From Candidatus Bathyarchaeota archaeon (GTDB taxonomy: Archaea; Thermoproteota; Bathyarchaeia; Bathyarchaeales; Bathycorpusculaceae): a stretch of 64,000 bases of DNA. Position 1 is the first letter of the stretch; the number at the start of each line of letters is the position of its first letter. Shown one piece after another: positions 36,420 through 44,973 of the stretch. Position numbers and translations under genes: made by a program. A model generated the notes under the pieces. The model saw nothing but the letters and a program-made list of their open reading frames with translations, ran no database searches and had not been told where the DNA came from. The stretch is from contig JAOZHY010000038.1 of assembly GCA_026014595.1 (NCBI GenBank), positions 1-64,000 on the forward strand, read 5' to 3'.

Positions 36420-37703
36420 ATGAAATCGGCTACTCAAGTTTACGCTTCGAGGGAGAACTGGCCGCCCTATACTTACAGGGATTACCCAGACATCAAGCCT
36501 GAAACCTACGAGTCTTTCATAAAGTTCTTGTCAACGGAGAACACGTCGAAGAGATTAATGGAGCTGCAGCCTTGGATAAGCATCTGCGACTCAAGATGCG
36601 CCTTCTGCTATTTCCCAACTACAGCCACCACCAAAATCCGGATAGAACCGTACCTTGAAGCTTTGAAGAAAGAGCTTGAAATGTATGCAGGAACGAGGTA
36701 CGTGAAAACAAGCGTTTTCGACGAGATAGTTCTAGGCGGCGGAACCCCAAGCGTGCTCTCTGCGGAGCAGATGATTGACCTCATAGAGTTCTGCAAGGCA
36801 CGATTCAACATTAATGATGAGTACTTCATCAAAGTCACAGGATCATCGAAGACGCTGGCGCTCAGCAAAATAGACAAACTCGCCGAGTACGGCGTTTACC
36901 AGATGGACATGGGCGCACAAACCTTCGACGATAAACTCAGGAAAATGATGTGCTTGCCTGACAGTGCAGCAGATGTGGAAAAGGCCATTCGCCACGCCAG
37001 AAAACTGGGCTTATGCGTGTGCGTGGACCTCATGTACAACCTGCCAGGCCAGACGATGGAAAGCTGGATAAACACGCTGAAGAAAGCCATCGAATTGGAC
37101 GTAGAGGTTGACACTTACTCGCTGCATGTGGACCCGGGCACGCTGCTCGAAAAAATGATAAAGACAGGCAAGTCGCCTCCGCCTGGAGACGCAGAATACG
37201 AGAAGCAAATGTACCTTACCGCCTACAGAATGCTGACTGACGCGGGCTACAAGGCTGTTGGGCACGACCGCTTCAGCCGGGTGGAATGGCACATGCGAGA
37301 AAACTGCCTGAACGGCTGGCCATGGGGCGGCATCCTAACCACCGGCGCAGGTTGCTTCATGGGGTACCTGCAGCGGTTCTCGTATTCGAACATTGAGGAT
37401 ATAAACCAATATATGGAAACTGTTAACTCTGGGAAACTGCCCATCAGCCGACTATCAGAATCCACAGACGAAGATATGATGCGGCGTGAAATGACGCGGC
37501 TGTACCTGCGCTTGCCTGTGAGCAAGAAAGAGTTCATGGAAAAATTCGGAAAACTACCCGAAGATGTTTTCCCTCAGCAGCTGAAAAGACTTAAGGAAAA
37601 GGGATTAATTGAGATTGACGACAGAGAAATCAGGATAACAAAGCAGGGCGAAGTGTGGAAGGGCAACATCGCTTGGGAATTCGCGCCGAAGCAAACTAGC
37701 TGA
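36420..37703 (+). CDS. HemN-like radical SAM protein
   Basis: A radical SAM protein resembling the HemN/HutW (oxygen-independent coproporphyrinogen oxidase-like) group. The CxxxCxxC motif CDSRCAFC is at C56, C60, C63, followed by GGGTPSVLSAEQM (about 107-119), QMDMGAQTFDDKLRKMM and DLMYNLPGQTMESW, all family hallmarks. A C-terminal winged-helix-like HemN domain (about 330-425) is present. True HemN carries an extra cysteine after the cluster; here the next residue is Tyr, so coproporphyrinogen oxidation is not assured. Heme chaperone or methyltransferase roles are alternatives. ATG 36420 is preferred to GTG 36399 because GAGGAGG lies just before it. Confidence 0.88.
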   Translation: MKSATQVYASRENWPPYTYRDYPDIKPETYESFIKFLSTENTSKRLMELQPWISICDSRCAFCYFPTTATTKIRIEPYLEALKKELEMYAGTRYVKTSVFDEIVLGGGTPSVLSAEQMIDLIEFCKARFNINDEYFIKVTGSSKTLALSKIDKLAEYGVYQMDMGAQTFDDKLRKMMCLPDSAADVEKAIRHARKLGLCVCVDLMYNLPGQTMESWINTLKKAIELDVEVDTYSLHVDPGTLLEKMIKTGKSPPPGDAEYEKQMYLTAYRMLTDAGYKAVGHDRFSRVEWHMRENCLNGWPWGGILTTGAGCFMGYLQRFSYSNIEDINQYMETVNSGKLPISRLSESTDEDMMRREMTRLYLRLPVSKKEFMEKFGKLPEDVFPQQLKRLKEKGLIEIDDREIRITKQGEVWKGNIAWEFAPKQTS

Positions 37704-37807
37704 CAAGTTATTCCACTTGCTCTCTATTTTTGAATATGCTTGCAAGCAAATACATTGTTAGATCAACGGAGTATCAGCTTAAAAATCAAAAAGAAAGAGA
37801 GGGGATT

Positions 37808-38467
37808 TTAATGCCTCAGGGGCTGGATTCCGTACCAAGTCATGACTTTGGCTATAATCGGCACTATAATGCCTAACGCAATGCTTGGAACAAAGTTTAT
37901 CACGATCGCATATGGAATATCTGTCCACAGTTGCTGCGCCATTTGTCGGGCTGGTTCAAGCGAGATGTGGTAATTCATAATCGCTTGGATCACTGCAGTA
38001 ATTAGCGCGGCAGTCAAGCCTGCACCCAGCATGCGTTTGAAATTCGTTGATCCTTTGTTGAGCGCTCCAGCCATATAGCCTATGATGACAGCATTGACGA
38101 GATAGAAGAGCATGCTTATGTCGCCGAAGAAGTTGTAATTGGTCATTCCATAACTTGCGTACATCCCGTTGTATTGACCCGCGCTCGCTACGTAATAGAT
38201 GCCACCCATGATAAAGCCTGCTGCACCGCCTGCCCATTTATTCCATAACAAGCCGAGCACTAGTGGAACACCGAGAACGATCATTTGAGCAAATCCTTGG
38301 GTTAGAATGACGGCTATGATGCTTCCTGTGCCCTCCGCTCCGAGTACATGGTATTGTCCGGTGACGTTAACGTAAACAGCTAGAACGTAGATCAGTATCA
38401 CTAGAATTATTGGTATGATGATGCCGTAGAGGATGTCAGCTATTTTGAATTTTTCTGGTTCTCCCAA
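37808..38467 (-). CDS. Multi-pass membrane protein of unknown function
   Basis: A 219-residue protein with about six hydrophobic segments (roughly residues 14-33, 45-75, 80-100, 115-135, 143-165 and 185-210) and no soluble domain. Small and glycine-rich helices such as GGAAGFIMGGIYYVASAG and LGAGLTAALITAVIQ suggest a transporter-like or S-component-like fold. No substrate motif is recognised. It is convergent with the HemN-like gene and stands alone on its strand. ATG 38467 is the natural start, with AAAAGGGATGAAAA (minus strand) just upstream as a possible ribosome site. Confidence 0.7.
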   Translation of the reverse strand: MGEPEKFKIADILYGIIIPIILVILIYVLAVYVNVTGQYHVLGAEGTGSIIAVILTQGFAQMIVLGVPLVLGLLWNKWAGGAAGFIMGGIYYVASAGQYNGMYASYGMTNYNFFGDISMLFYLVNAVIIGYMAGALNKGSTNFKRMLGAGLTAALITAVIQAIMNYHISLEPARQMAQQLWTDIPYAIVINFVPSIALGIIVPIIAKVMTWYGIQPLRH

Positions 38468-38693
38468 TTTTCATCCCTTTTCACTATTACGTTTGGGCGT
38501 GTTAATAAATTTAATCCTCTAGGCTTCGACCCGATGGTTATTTTGACATAATTAACACAACAATGAGCGAAAAAATTCCCAAAAACTGACCTAATTAAGA
38601 GTTGGGGTACCGAGAAAACGAATCGCCATTCTTCTTGAACAGCTCATCTACCCTGCTATGGTTTTCGTTTTATTTTTGGTTTTGCCGCGATGG

Positions 38694-38702
38694 TATTTAT
38701 AG
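38694..38702 (+). promoter_or_regulatory. TATA box of the endonuclease III gene
   Basis: TATTTATAG lies 49 bases before GTG 38751. The predicted leader of about 27 bases contains AAAGGGGAAGA, a usable ribosome site. Confidence 0.6.
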
Positions 38703-38750
38703 CCTGCCGACTTCCTAATTAGCACTTAAAAAAAGGGGAAGACGGCGAAA

Positions 38751-39413
38751 GTGAAAAACGCGCAAGCAGCAACGGTGTTGCAGATACTTCGGCAAGCAAT
38801 GGCTGTGCCTAAATGGGTCAAATCGCAAAGAGACCCGTTCGAAACACTAATCGTGACGATTATTTCACAGAACACGGCGGACAGGAACACCGCGAGAGCT
38901 TTCGAAAACCTTTCGAAGCGGTTCGAAATAACTCCCGAAGTGCTGGCAAACGCGGAAACGAGCCAGATTGAAGATTGCTTGCGCGTGGGTGGTCTTTACA
39001 AGAATAAGGCGCGAACGATAAAACAGGTTTCACGAATAATCCTTGAAAAGTTTCACGGTTCGCTTCAGCCCGTCTTGTCGTTGCCGCTTGAAGAAGCAAG
39101 AAAAGCGTTAATGCAGTTGCCTGGGATAGGACCGAAGACAGCAGATGTGGTTTTGCTCTTTTCCGCAAAACAGCCCACCATACCCGTGGACACACATGTG
39201 AATCGGGTGGCAAAACGATTGGGCTTTGCGCCCCCAAACGGGAGCTACGAGGTTGTCCGCGAGAGCCTCCAGGCGCTTTATGACACGAGTGACTACTTGA
39301 CGGTTCACGTGTTGCTGATTGCGCACGGTAGAAGATTCTGCACAGCCAGGCATCCGCGTTGCGACGAGTGTCCCGTGAACATGTGCTGTCCAACCAGAGG
39401 ACTGTGGAATTAA
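38751..39413 (+). CDS. nth: Endonuclease III (Nth)
   Basis: A base-excision-repair DNA glycosylase/AP lyase that removes oxidised pyrimidines. The helix-hairpin-helix LPGIGPKTADVVL (near residues 122-135) includes the catalytic lysine, and VDTHVNRVAKRLG (near 146-158) carries the catalytic aspartate. The C-terminal Fe-S cluster is intact, with C-x6-C-x2-C-x5-C in FCTARHPRCDECPVNMCC. The length of 220 is normal. The GTG start has a purine-rich leader (AAGGGGAAGACGGCG). The XPD-like helicase gene begins two bases after its stop, so the two repair genes form an operon. Confidence 0.96.
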   Translation: MKNAQAATVLQILRQAMAVPKWVKSQRDPFETLIVTIISQNTADRNTARAFENLSKRFEITPEVLANAETSQIEDCLRVGGLYKNKARTIKQVSRIILEKFHGSLQPVLSLPLEEARKALMQLPGIGPKTADVVLLFSAKQPTIPVDTHVNRVAKRLGFAPPNGSYEVVRESLQALYDTSDYLTVHVLLIAHGRRFCTARHPRCDECPVNMCCPTRGLWN

Positions 39414-39415
39414 AG

Positions 39416-41341
39416 ATGAAGCTACCCAAGGAAGTTGCACATTATTTCCCTTACGATGCGGTGCGACCGCATCAAGACCAGTTCATCGAAACGGTTTTCA
39501 CCGCCGTTCGAGACAAGCGTTCCGTTCTCATCGAAGGAAGCAACGGCTTGGGTAAAACGATATCCGCGCTTTCCGCGTGTCTCCCAACTGCGGTTGAAAA
39601 AGACCTGAAAATACTCTATGTTGCCAGGACTCACCGGCAGCATGACCGCGTTATAGAAGAACTGCGTGCGATCTTCAGGAAATACTCTGTTTCGGGTATT
39701 TCTCTTCGCGGACGCCATGAGATGTGCCTCAACAATGCGATGTCTCGCAGTAATTTCGACGCGAAATCGCTCATGGAAGCGTGTGAACTGCTGAAATCTC
39801 GCGGCAGGTGTCTATACTACAAGAGCGCGGATGAGCAGACGTATGAGTACCTCTATCTTCAGCAGCAGATAGCCGCTCGCCCCTACAAGGCGTCTGAAAT
39901 CCAGCGTGTGTGCCGAAAAAAGGAGGTGTGCTCGTACGAGCTTGCTAAAGCTTCGTTATCCGACCTCAAAGTCATCGCGCTCAGCTACCTCTATGTCTTC
40001 GACCCCGTGATTCGTGCTGCTTTCCTGAAGAACCTTGATACCGAACTGCAGAAAATCATATTAATCGTGGATGAAGCCCATAACCTGCCTGAAACAGCCA
40101 TCGACATCTCGAGCAGCACCCTTTCGCTTTTCGTCATGAAGCAAGCCGAACTCGAAGCGCAGAAATTCGGCAACAAGGACATCGAGGCGTTCGTCAACTT
40201 TTTCAGAAGCGAAATCGAAAAAATGACGGAGAACATAAGCAAGGAAGAGATAATCTCTCCTGAAACCATAATCGACATAATCCAGAAACAGGGAAGCATA
40301 GCTAAACCCAGAGAATTCTTCGAGCACCTCCACGAGGTCGGTGTCTCCATTAGGAAGAGCTTGCTGGCGGAGGGAAAAAACCCGCGCTCGTACATTCATG
40401 GCATGAGCGAGTTCCTGTTGAGGTGGCTGGAAACTCTGGGCGACGAATCCTTCGTAAACGTCATAAGCAAGTACTACAACAGGGAAGGAGCGAAAACGGC
40501 GAAGCTGGAAATTGTAGCGTTGGACCCTTCTAAAGTCACCGCACCAGTTTTCGCGAACACTTACTCCAACGTGGTGATGTCGGGCACGCTTCAGCCCTTA
40601 GAAGCGTACGCGCAGATAACGCGGCTTCCAGAGAACACAGTGCAGTGTGTCGTGCCGTCGCCGTTTCCCAAGGAGCATGTGCTTTCGCTTGTTTGTCTCG
40701 GCGTAACAACCGCCATGGAAAAAAGAGCCTCCAGCATGTACCAAACGATAATAAGGCGAATCGGCGAAGTTGTGGAGAATACTCCGGCGAACACTGGGGT
40801 TTTTGCTGCCTCTTTCGAGGTGTTAAACTCTTTAATCTCTGAGGGGCTGGAAAACGCCTTGAGCAAGCCGTTGTTCCATGAACGCAGGGATATGACTTCG
40901 AAAGCAAACGAGAAACTGGTGGCTGAATTCAAGGATTGCGGCGAAAAAGACGGCGCTGTTTTCCTTGGAGTTCAAGGCGGAAGAACGTCCGAGGGCGTGG
41001 ATTTCCCTGGGAACCAGATGAATGCTGTCGTAATTGTGGGCGTTCCCTATGCTGAGCCGACGCCAAGGGTGAAGGCGCAAATCGCCTATTACGAGAAGTG
41101 TTTCCCCAAAATGGGACGCGAATACGGCTACGTTCTTCCTGCAATGAAGAAGGCGTCTCAAGCTGCTGGACGACCTATCAGAACGTTGGAGGACCGGGGC
41201 GCCATAGTTTTCTTGGATTACCGTTTCGCTACAAGCTACTGCCGTGGTTTCTTGCCTTCATGGATAACCCGCGAAATGAAGATATTGCCGAACACTGATG
41301 GAATTTTGGCTCAGGAGATTCAGAACTTCTTCAAACTCTGA
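39416..41341 (+). CDS. XPD/Rad3-type Fe-S helicase
   Basis: A superfamily-2 DNA helicase of the XPD group, about 641 residues. Walker A GSNGLGKT is near residues 40-47 and the DEAH box appears as VDEAHNL near 218. The inserted Fe-S domain is visible between them, with cysteines in HEMCLN, EACELLKSRGRC and CRKKEVC. The helicase domain 2 ends with QGGRTSEGVDFPG, VGVPYAEP and QAAGRPIR (arginine finger). XPD unwinds DNA 5'-3' in repair. The frame extends back to TTG 39359 inside nth, but ATG 39416, two bases after nth, gives the natural N-terminus MKLPKEVAHYFPYD. Confidence 0.93.
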   Translation: MKLPKEVAHYFPYDAVRPHQDQFIETVFTAVRDKRSVLIEGSNGLGKTISALSACLPTAVEKDLKILYVARTHRQHDRVIEELRAIFRKYSVSGISLRGRHEMCLNNAMSRSNFDAKSLMEACELLKSRGRCLYYKSADEQTYEYLYLQQQIAARPYKASEIQRVCRKKEVCSYELAKASLSDLKVIALSYLYVFDPVIRAAFLKNLDTELQKIILIVDEAHNLPETAIDISSSTLSLFVMKQAELEAQKFGNKDIEAFVNFFRSEIEKMTENISKEEIISPETIIDIIQKQGSIAKPREFFEHLHEVGVSIRKSLLAEGKNPRSYIHGMSEFLLRWLETLGDESFVNVISKYYNREGAKTAKLEIVALDPSKVTAPVFANTYSNVVMSGTLQPLEAYAQITRLPENTVQCVVPSPFPKEHVLSLVCLGVTTAMEKRASSMYQTIIRRIGEVVENTPANTGVFAASFEVLNSLISEGLENALSKPLFHERRDMTSKANEKLVAEFKDCGEKDGAVFLGVQGGRTSEGVDFPGNQMNAVVIVGVPYAEPTPRVKAQIAYYEKCFPKMGREYGYVLPAMKKASQAAGRPIRTLEDRGAIVFLDYRFATSYCRGFLPSWITREMKILPNTDGILAQEIQNFFKL

Positions 41342-42446
41342 CAGGTTCGCTCTCGCCAGAAGATGCTGTCTCTCTCAGGTTTTTGTCTAATCTTACTTTT
41401 CCAAAGGCAACAACGGCGGGCTTCTCGGAAACAGAGGTGAGAATCTTAAGGGTTTTTCTTACGTTGTCAAATTCGTGCAAAACCCCGATGCCTAAAAATT
41501 TCCTCTGAGAATCATACAATCCCAACAGCGCTCCTTTCACCTCATCCAACTTGTTCAGCGCCACGTTTTCCTCTTCGATTCTCAGGTGGCTTAACGGCAG
41601 CGCCCTCACCTTGGCGTCAATCATGTATTTCGCGTAGTTCAGTTCCCGCAGGTTCTTGCGTTTTTCCATGCCTCGCTGCTTCACCGCCGAAGGAGATTCC
41701 ACCACAGTTTTCACGAATTTTTCCAACACCGCCAGCAGAGGTTCCAGCTCATTTTGCCGTTGAATGCACAAGACCGTGTCTGGCTCGAGTTTCTCGGCAA
41801 GCCGCAGCTTGTACTTGACAGCGTCTTCTCCTTCAACCCAGCCATCGGTGTTTACCAAAATGAAATCAGGTGTTTTGCCTAGAATCTCAGTTTTCATCAA
41901 CGCCATGCCTTCAACCGTTTTGTCTGGTGCTTGGCTGGGTGAGGTGGCGCCTACAAAAAAGGCGTTTTCCGCCTTTAAGCTGTAGAGTTCGGTGAGGTGT
42001 TTGGAAATGAAGGCGTAAGCTACTGTGCACGGTGGACCGATGTCTGATTGTCCCAGGTCACCGTCTATAATTGCGATTTTGTGTTTGGGGCTGAGCAGCT
42101 TGTTTATGAGGTACGTGCAGTAACTTGTTTTTCCCGAGTCAGCTTTCCCCACGATCATGGCGACCGCTGGTTTTTTCTGGAGACCCTTGAGCACGCTGAG
42201 AGATTCAGTCCACGAAGGCGGAATCGTGTCGCCATCAACCACTTCTACACTCGCGTTTTCTCCTAACGCGACGTCAAAATCGGTTTTCTCCGCCACGAAA
42301 AACGGTAGCCGTTTTCCTTCTCGAATCACAATCTTATGCGTATGCCTCACTGGAGAGCCGAAAACTTCAACCCTGCCAGAGCCAACTGTAACCGAGGCTG
42401 GTCCATCAACTAATAGCGTCTTGCCTTTGTCAACTGTTTGATTCAT
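41331..42446 (-). CDS. Clp1/Grc3-family polynucleotide 5'-kinase
   Basis: A 371-residue P-loop protein of the Clp1/Grc3 family, which phosphorylates 5'-OH ends of RNA or DNA. The Walker A is G100-KADSGKT-107, followed by IDGDLGQSDIGPPCTVA near 143-160, the family signature with Walker B-like aspartates and the lid. An N-terminal beta domain (1-90) and a C-terminal domain (about 270-371) flank the kinase core, giving normal length. Archaeal relatives act in tRNA splicing, rRNA processing or RNA repair. Both tRNAs of this window contain introns, which fits the context. Overlaps the upstream RuvC-fold gene by 17 bases and the XPD gene stop by 11. Confidence 0.88.
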   Translation of the reverse strand: MNQTVDKGKTLLVDGPASVTVGSGRVEVFGSPVRHTHKIVIREGKRLPFFVAEKTDFDVALGENASVEVVDGDTIPPSWTESLSVLKGLQKKPAVAMIVGKADSGKTSYCTYLINKLLSPKHKIAIIDGDLGQSDIGPPCTVAYAFISKHLTELYSLKAENAFFVGATSPSQAPDKTVEGMALMKTEILGKTPDFILVNTDGWVEGEDAVKYKLRLAEKLEPDTVLCIQRQNELEPLLAVLEKFVKTVVESPSAVKQRGMEKRKNLRELNYAKYMIDAKVRALPLSHLRIEEENVALNKLDEVKGALLGLYDSQRKFLGIGVLHEFDNVRKTLKILTSVSEKPAVVAFGKVRLDKNLRETASSGESEPVRV

Positions 42447-43083
42447 CTTTTTGCCTCCGTTGATAAATGTAGCCTGTTCTGCCTGCTATGCGTATGGCTG
42501 AGGCTATATCTCTTAACCCACGCCTGTGCTTGTCATGGTTAATGGGACGGTTTGTTCCGGCTTCACCGACTACTTCCAGAACCACCTGAGGCGGCAGTTC
42601 GCCATCTAAAGTCTCTAATAGTTCTTTGTAGGCTGGTACCCCGCTGCCGATTTTCACGGAAACGCTCGTCGCTGAGACATCAACGTTCTTCAAGATGCTC
42701 TTAATCTTGGATGTCGCTTCTTGTATGCTGAAGCAGTTTTCTGTTTCGTTAACTTTTCCGTCGGCGATGACTGCCAAGCCAAACACGTCTCCTGGATCTA
42801 TCCCTATAACAATCTTCTCGTATGACTCTTTCCCCTCCAGCGCTTTCAAGGCTTCATTCACTATCGTGTCGGGCTCCGTTTCCGCGTCGTACACGAGCAC
42901 TTTGTCATAGTTTATCAGCTGCCGCTCTTTCTGAGTAGTTATCGCTACCTTGACTTCCGCAGGTATGGGTTCGCCTGGAATCAAGCTTACGAAGGGAATG
43001 TTCCTTTCTCTTAACTTTTCCACTATCAAGAAGTAGGCTTTCCCTTGAACTGTGGCAACGGCGACCTTCGCTTTCATACACAC
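42430..43083 (-). CDS. RNase H/RuvC-fold protein
   Basis: A 217-residue conserved archaeal protein. The segment IVIGIDPGDVFGLAVIADG near residues 91-108 is the first strand pair of an RNase H-like fold with D96. A second acidic pair lies at E170 and E174 (LEVVGEAGTNRP), and D192 in LRDIASAIRIAGRTG occupies the position of the last metal ligand. This D-E-D arrangement resembles RuvC-type nucleases, but activity is unproven. The N-terminal 80 residues form a separate small domain. It overlaps the Clp1-like kinase gene by 17 bases and diverges from radB, which places it in a nucleic-acid-processing setting. ATG 43077 is another possible start. Confidence 0.7.
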   Translation of the reverse strand: MCMKAKVAVATVQGKAYFLIVEKLRERNIPFVSLIPGEPIPAEVKVAITTQKERQLINYDKVLVYDAETEPDTIVNEALKALEGKESYEKIVIGIDPGDVFGLAVIADGKVNETENCFSIQEATSKIKSILKNVDVSATSVSVKIGSGVPAYKELLETLDGELPPQVVLEVVGEAGTNRPINHDKHRRGLRDIASAIRIAGRTGYIYQRRQKDESNS

Positions 43084-43132
43084 TTCCTAACGATTATACG
43101 CTTAAGTACAAAACAGATTATTAGCTAAGCAG

Positions 43133-43140
43133 TTTATAAT
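43133..43140 (+). promoter_or_regulatory. TATA box of radB
   Basis: TTTATAAT lies 18-25 bases before GTG 43158. Spacing predicts transcription starting almost at that GTG, so a leaderless mRNA from GTG 43158 fits better than the earlier TTG 43143. Confidence 0.55.
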
Positions 43141-43157
43141 CCTTGGCGTGTGTTAAC

Positions 43158-43862
43158 GTGATAAAGAAAATCCTAACAGGCTGCGGCTGCATCGACGCCC
43201 ACTTGAATGGCGGCATCTCTCCCGAAAGCCTTACACTAATCTACGGCGAACCCGAAACTGGAAAAACTACACTTGCGATGCAGTGCGCCGTGAACTGCGC
43301 CATGCAAGGCTACAAGACCCTGTTCGTGGACTGCGACAACACGTTCGCGGCTAAACGGCTCGAGCAGGTGGCTGCGGGAAAATTTGATGAAGTTGCCGAA
43401 ATCATCATCCTGATGCGACCAGTGGACTTTAAGGAGCAAGCAGCCGTCATAGACCGCCTTTCAGAGTACACTGCGAAAAACTTTGGCTTAACAGTGATTG
43501 ACACCCTCACGTCATTGTACAGAGTCAAAGTCGCAGAGGCTTCTGGAAAAGCGTTTGAGCTTAACCGCGAGTTAAACAGGCAAATGGCTATCTTGGCGCA
43601 AACCGCAAAAACCCAGAAAATCCCAGTCATAGTAACTAGTCAGGTGCGGAGCGTTTTCGATGAGCCGCAGGTGAGTGTGGAGCCTGTGGCGACCAGAGTT
43701 TTAAAATTCTGGGCTGACACAATAATCGCCATGAAACCCACCGAAAACCCGCAAGAAATCAAGGTGGTGTTGGAAAAAACACCAGAAATGGCTCGCGAAG
43801 CAGTTTGCAACTTGACGATAGACGAAACAGGAATTCATGATTCCTTATTCCACCACTACTGA
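43158..43862 (+). CDS. radB: RadB recombinase-like protein
   Basis: A RecA-fold ATPase lacking the N-terminal helix-hairpin-helix domain of RadA, hence RadB. Walker A GEPETGKTT is near residues 30-38; LTVIDTLTSLYR near 110-122 is the Walker B strand; VIVTSQVRSVFD near 155-165 follows the usual sensor position. About 234 residues, normal for the family. RadB assists homologous recombination and binds DNA. The start is taken at GTG 43158 from the TATA spacing; TTG 43143 would add five residues. Its TGA overlaps the ATG of carS in TGATG, so the two are translationally coupled. Confidence 0.9.
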   Translation: MIKKILTGCGCIDAHLNGGISPESLTLIYGEPETGKTTLAMQCAVNCAMQGYKTLFVDCDNTFAAKRLEQVAAGKFDEVAEIIILMRPVDFKEQAAVIDRLSEYTAKNFGLTVIDTLTSLYRVKVAEASGKAFELNRELNRQMAILAQTAKTQKIPVIVTSQVRSVFDEPQVSVEPVATRVLKFWADTIIAMKPTENPQEIKVVLEKTPEMAREAVCNLTIDETGIHDSLFHHY

Positions 43863-44380
43863 TGGTTGACAGCAACATGGAAATAGCCACATTGCTCGCT
43901 GAAGCATTAAAATTCATCTTCCCCGCCTACTGTGCAAACGCCGCACCAGTGCTAGCTGGCGGCGGGCTACCGATGGATTTTGGAAAAAACTTCCTCGACG
44001 GAAAACGAATTTTTGGAAAAAATAAAACTTTCAGAGGGTTTTTCTTCGGCTGGGCAATCGGCATAATCGTCGGTTTGGTGGAGGGCGCCGTTTTCGGTTT
44101 CCAGTCTTACAGCGTGCTCTTCAGCGTCCTTACACCTCTCGGCGCGTTATTTGGAGATTTAACAGGGGCTTTCCTGAAAAGGCGCTTAAACATTGCGCCG
44201 GGCGGATTGCTTCCAATTGTTGATCAAGTTGACTTCGTTGTTGGTGCACTTGTGTTCTCGTTGCCTTTAGCGATGGTGTACTGGCAGTTGGCGGTCGCTG
44301 TCATCATAATAACTCCTCCAATCCACCTGCTCACCAATTACGTGGCGTACAAGTTGAAACTGAAGAGCAATCCCTGGTAA
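43862..44380 (+). CDS. carS: CDP-archaeol synthase
   Basis: CarS transfers CMP from CTP to unsaturated archaetidic acid (DGGGP), giving CDP-archaeol, the precursor of polar lipid head groups. The 172-residue membrane protein shows the family motif PMDFGKNFLDGKRIFGKNKTFRG near residues 38-60, including the conserved Asp-Gly and Lys-Thr-Phe-Arg-Gly. PIVDQVDFVVGALVF near 118-132 is the second signature. Four to five membrane helices surround these loops. It overlaps radB by one base. With the GGR enzyme at 3895 it shows that the organism makes ether lipids. Confidence 0.95.
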   Translation: MVDSNMEIATLLAEALKFIFPAYCANAAPVLAGGGLPMDFGKNFLDGKRIFGKNKTFRGFFFGWAIGIIVGLVEGAVFGFQSYSVLFSVLTPLGALFGDLTGAFLKRRLNIAPGGLLPIVDQVDFVVGALVFSLPLAMVYWQLAVAVIIITPPIHLLTNYVAYKLKLKSNPW

Positions 44381-44388
44381 CGCAGTGC

Positions 44389-44802
44389 TCAGCCTGTCTT
44401 GATGTGGATTGCGTCTTCAATGAATATGTATGCTATAAGCAGCAGCGTCACGCCTACAATCATCATCATGTAAGCTTGCCTCGGTTTATAGGCGTATTTT
44501 GTGCTCTGGTAAATGGACAGCAACCCAGCGAAGCCGATGGCGTAAAGCATTATTGCGATGATGGTGTCCGAAATGAATTGTGAACCAAGTTCGGGGTAGA
44601 GGAAATAGAATTTGCCGCCGTAATAGGCTGAGGGCAGCGGCTGCGATATGATAGTCAACAATCCACCGCTGAAAAAGAATATGGCATACGAAACTATGAT
44701 TATAGTGATAACGAAGGTTGACGGCTTCGCCGTTGAAATCCTGCGGAACCATCGGTCTGAAAAAGACGTCGGTGCCTCGCGTTTTTTAAATTTCTTCGAC
44801 AC
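44389..44802 (-). CDS. Small multi-pass membrane protein
   Basis: A 137-residue protein with a basic N-terminus (MSKKFKKREAP) and three clear membrane segments (about residues 29-53, 80-98 and 111-130), plus an extracytoplasmic loop with YYGGKFYFLYPELGSQF between the first two. The arrangement resembles small archaeal proteins associated with the oligosaccharyltransferase or Sec machinery, but I cannot tie it to a named family. It converges with carS (nine bases apart). No close downstream partner on its strand. Real by its typical membrane topology and good codon pattern; function unknown. Confidence 0.65.
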   Translation of the reverse strand: MSKKFKKREAPTSFSDRWFRRISTAKPSTFVITIIIVSYAIFFFSGGLLTIISQPLPSAYYGGKFYFLYPELGSQFISDTIIAIMLYAIGFAGLLSIYQSTKYAYKPRQAYMMMIVGVTLLLIAYIFIEDAIHIKTG

Positions 44803-44973
44803 TGCTGTTTTCCCTCAACGTGTTCAGCGCTTTGCTACTTCTTTAGCACCTTCTCCTGTTAATGAATTTTTCCCAACTTCATTTAAATATCCTTCCGCAA
44901 GCCTGAGCGGGTTCCCTCCGCACATGCACTTCAACCGTGGTTTCTCAGGTTTTTGGGTACAAGTGCAAAACTT

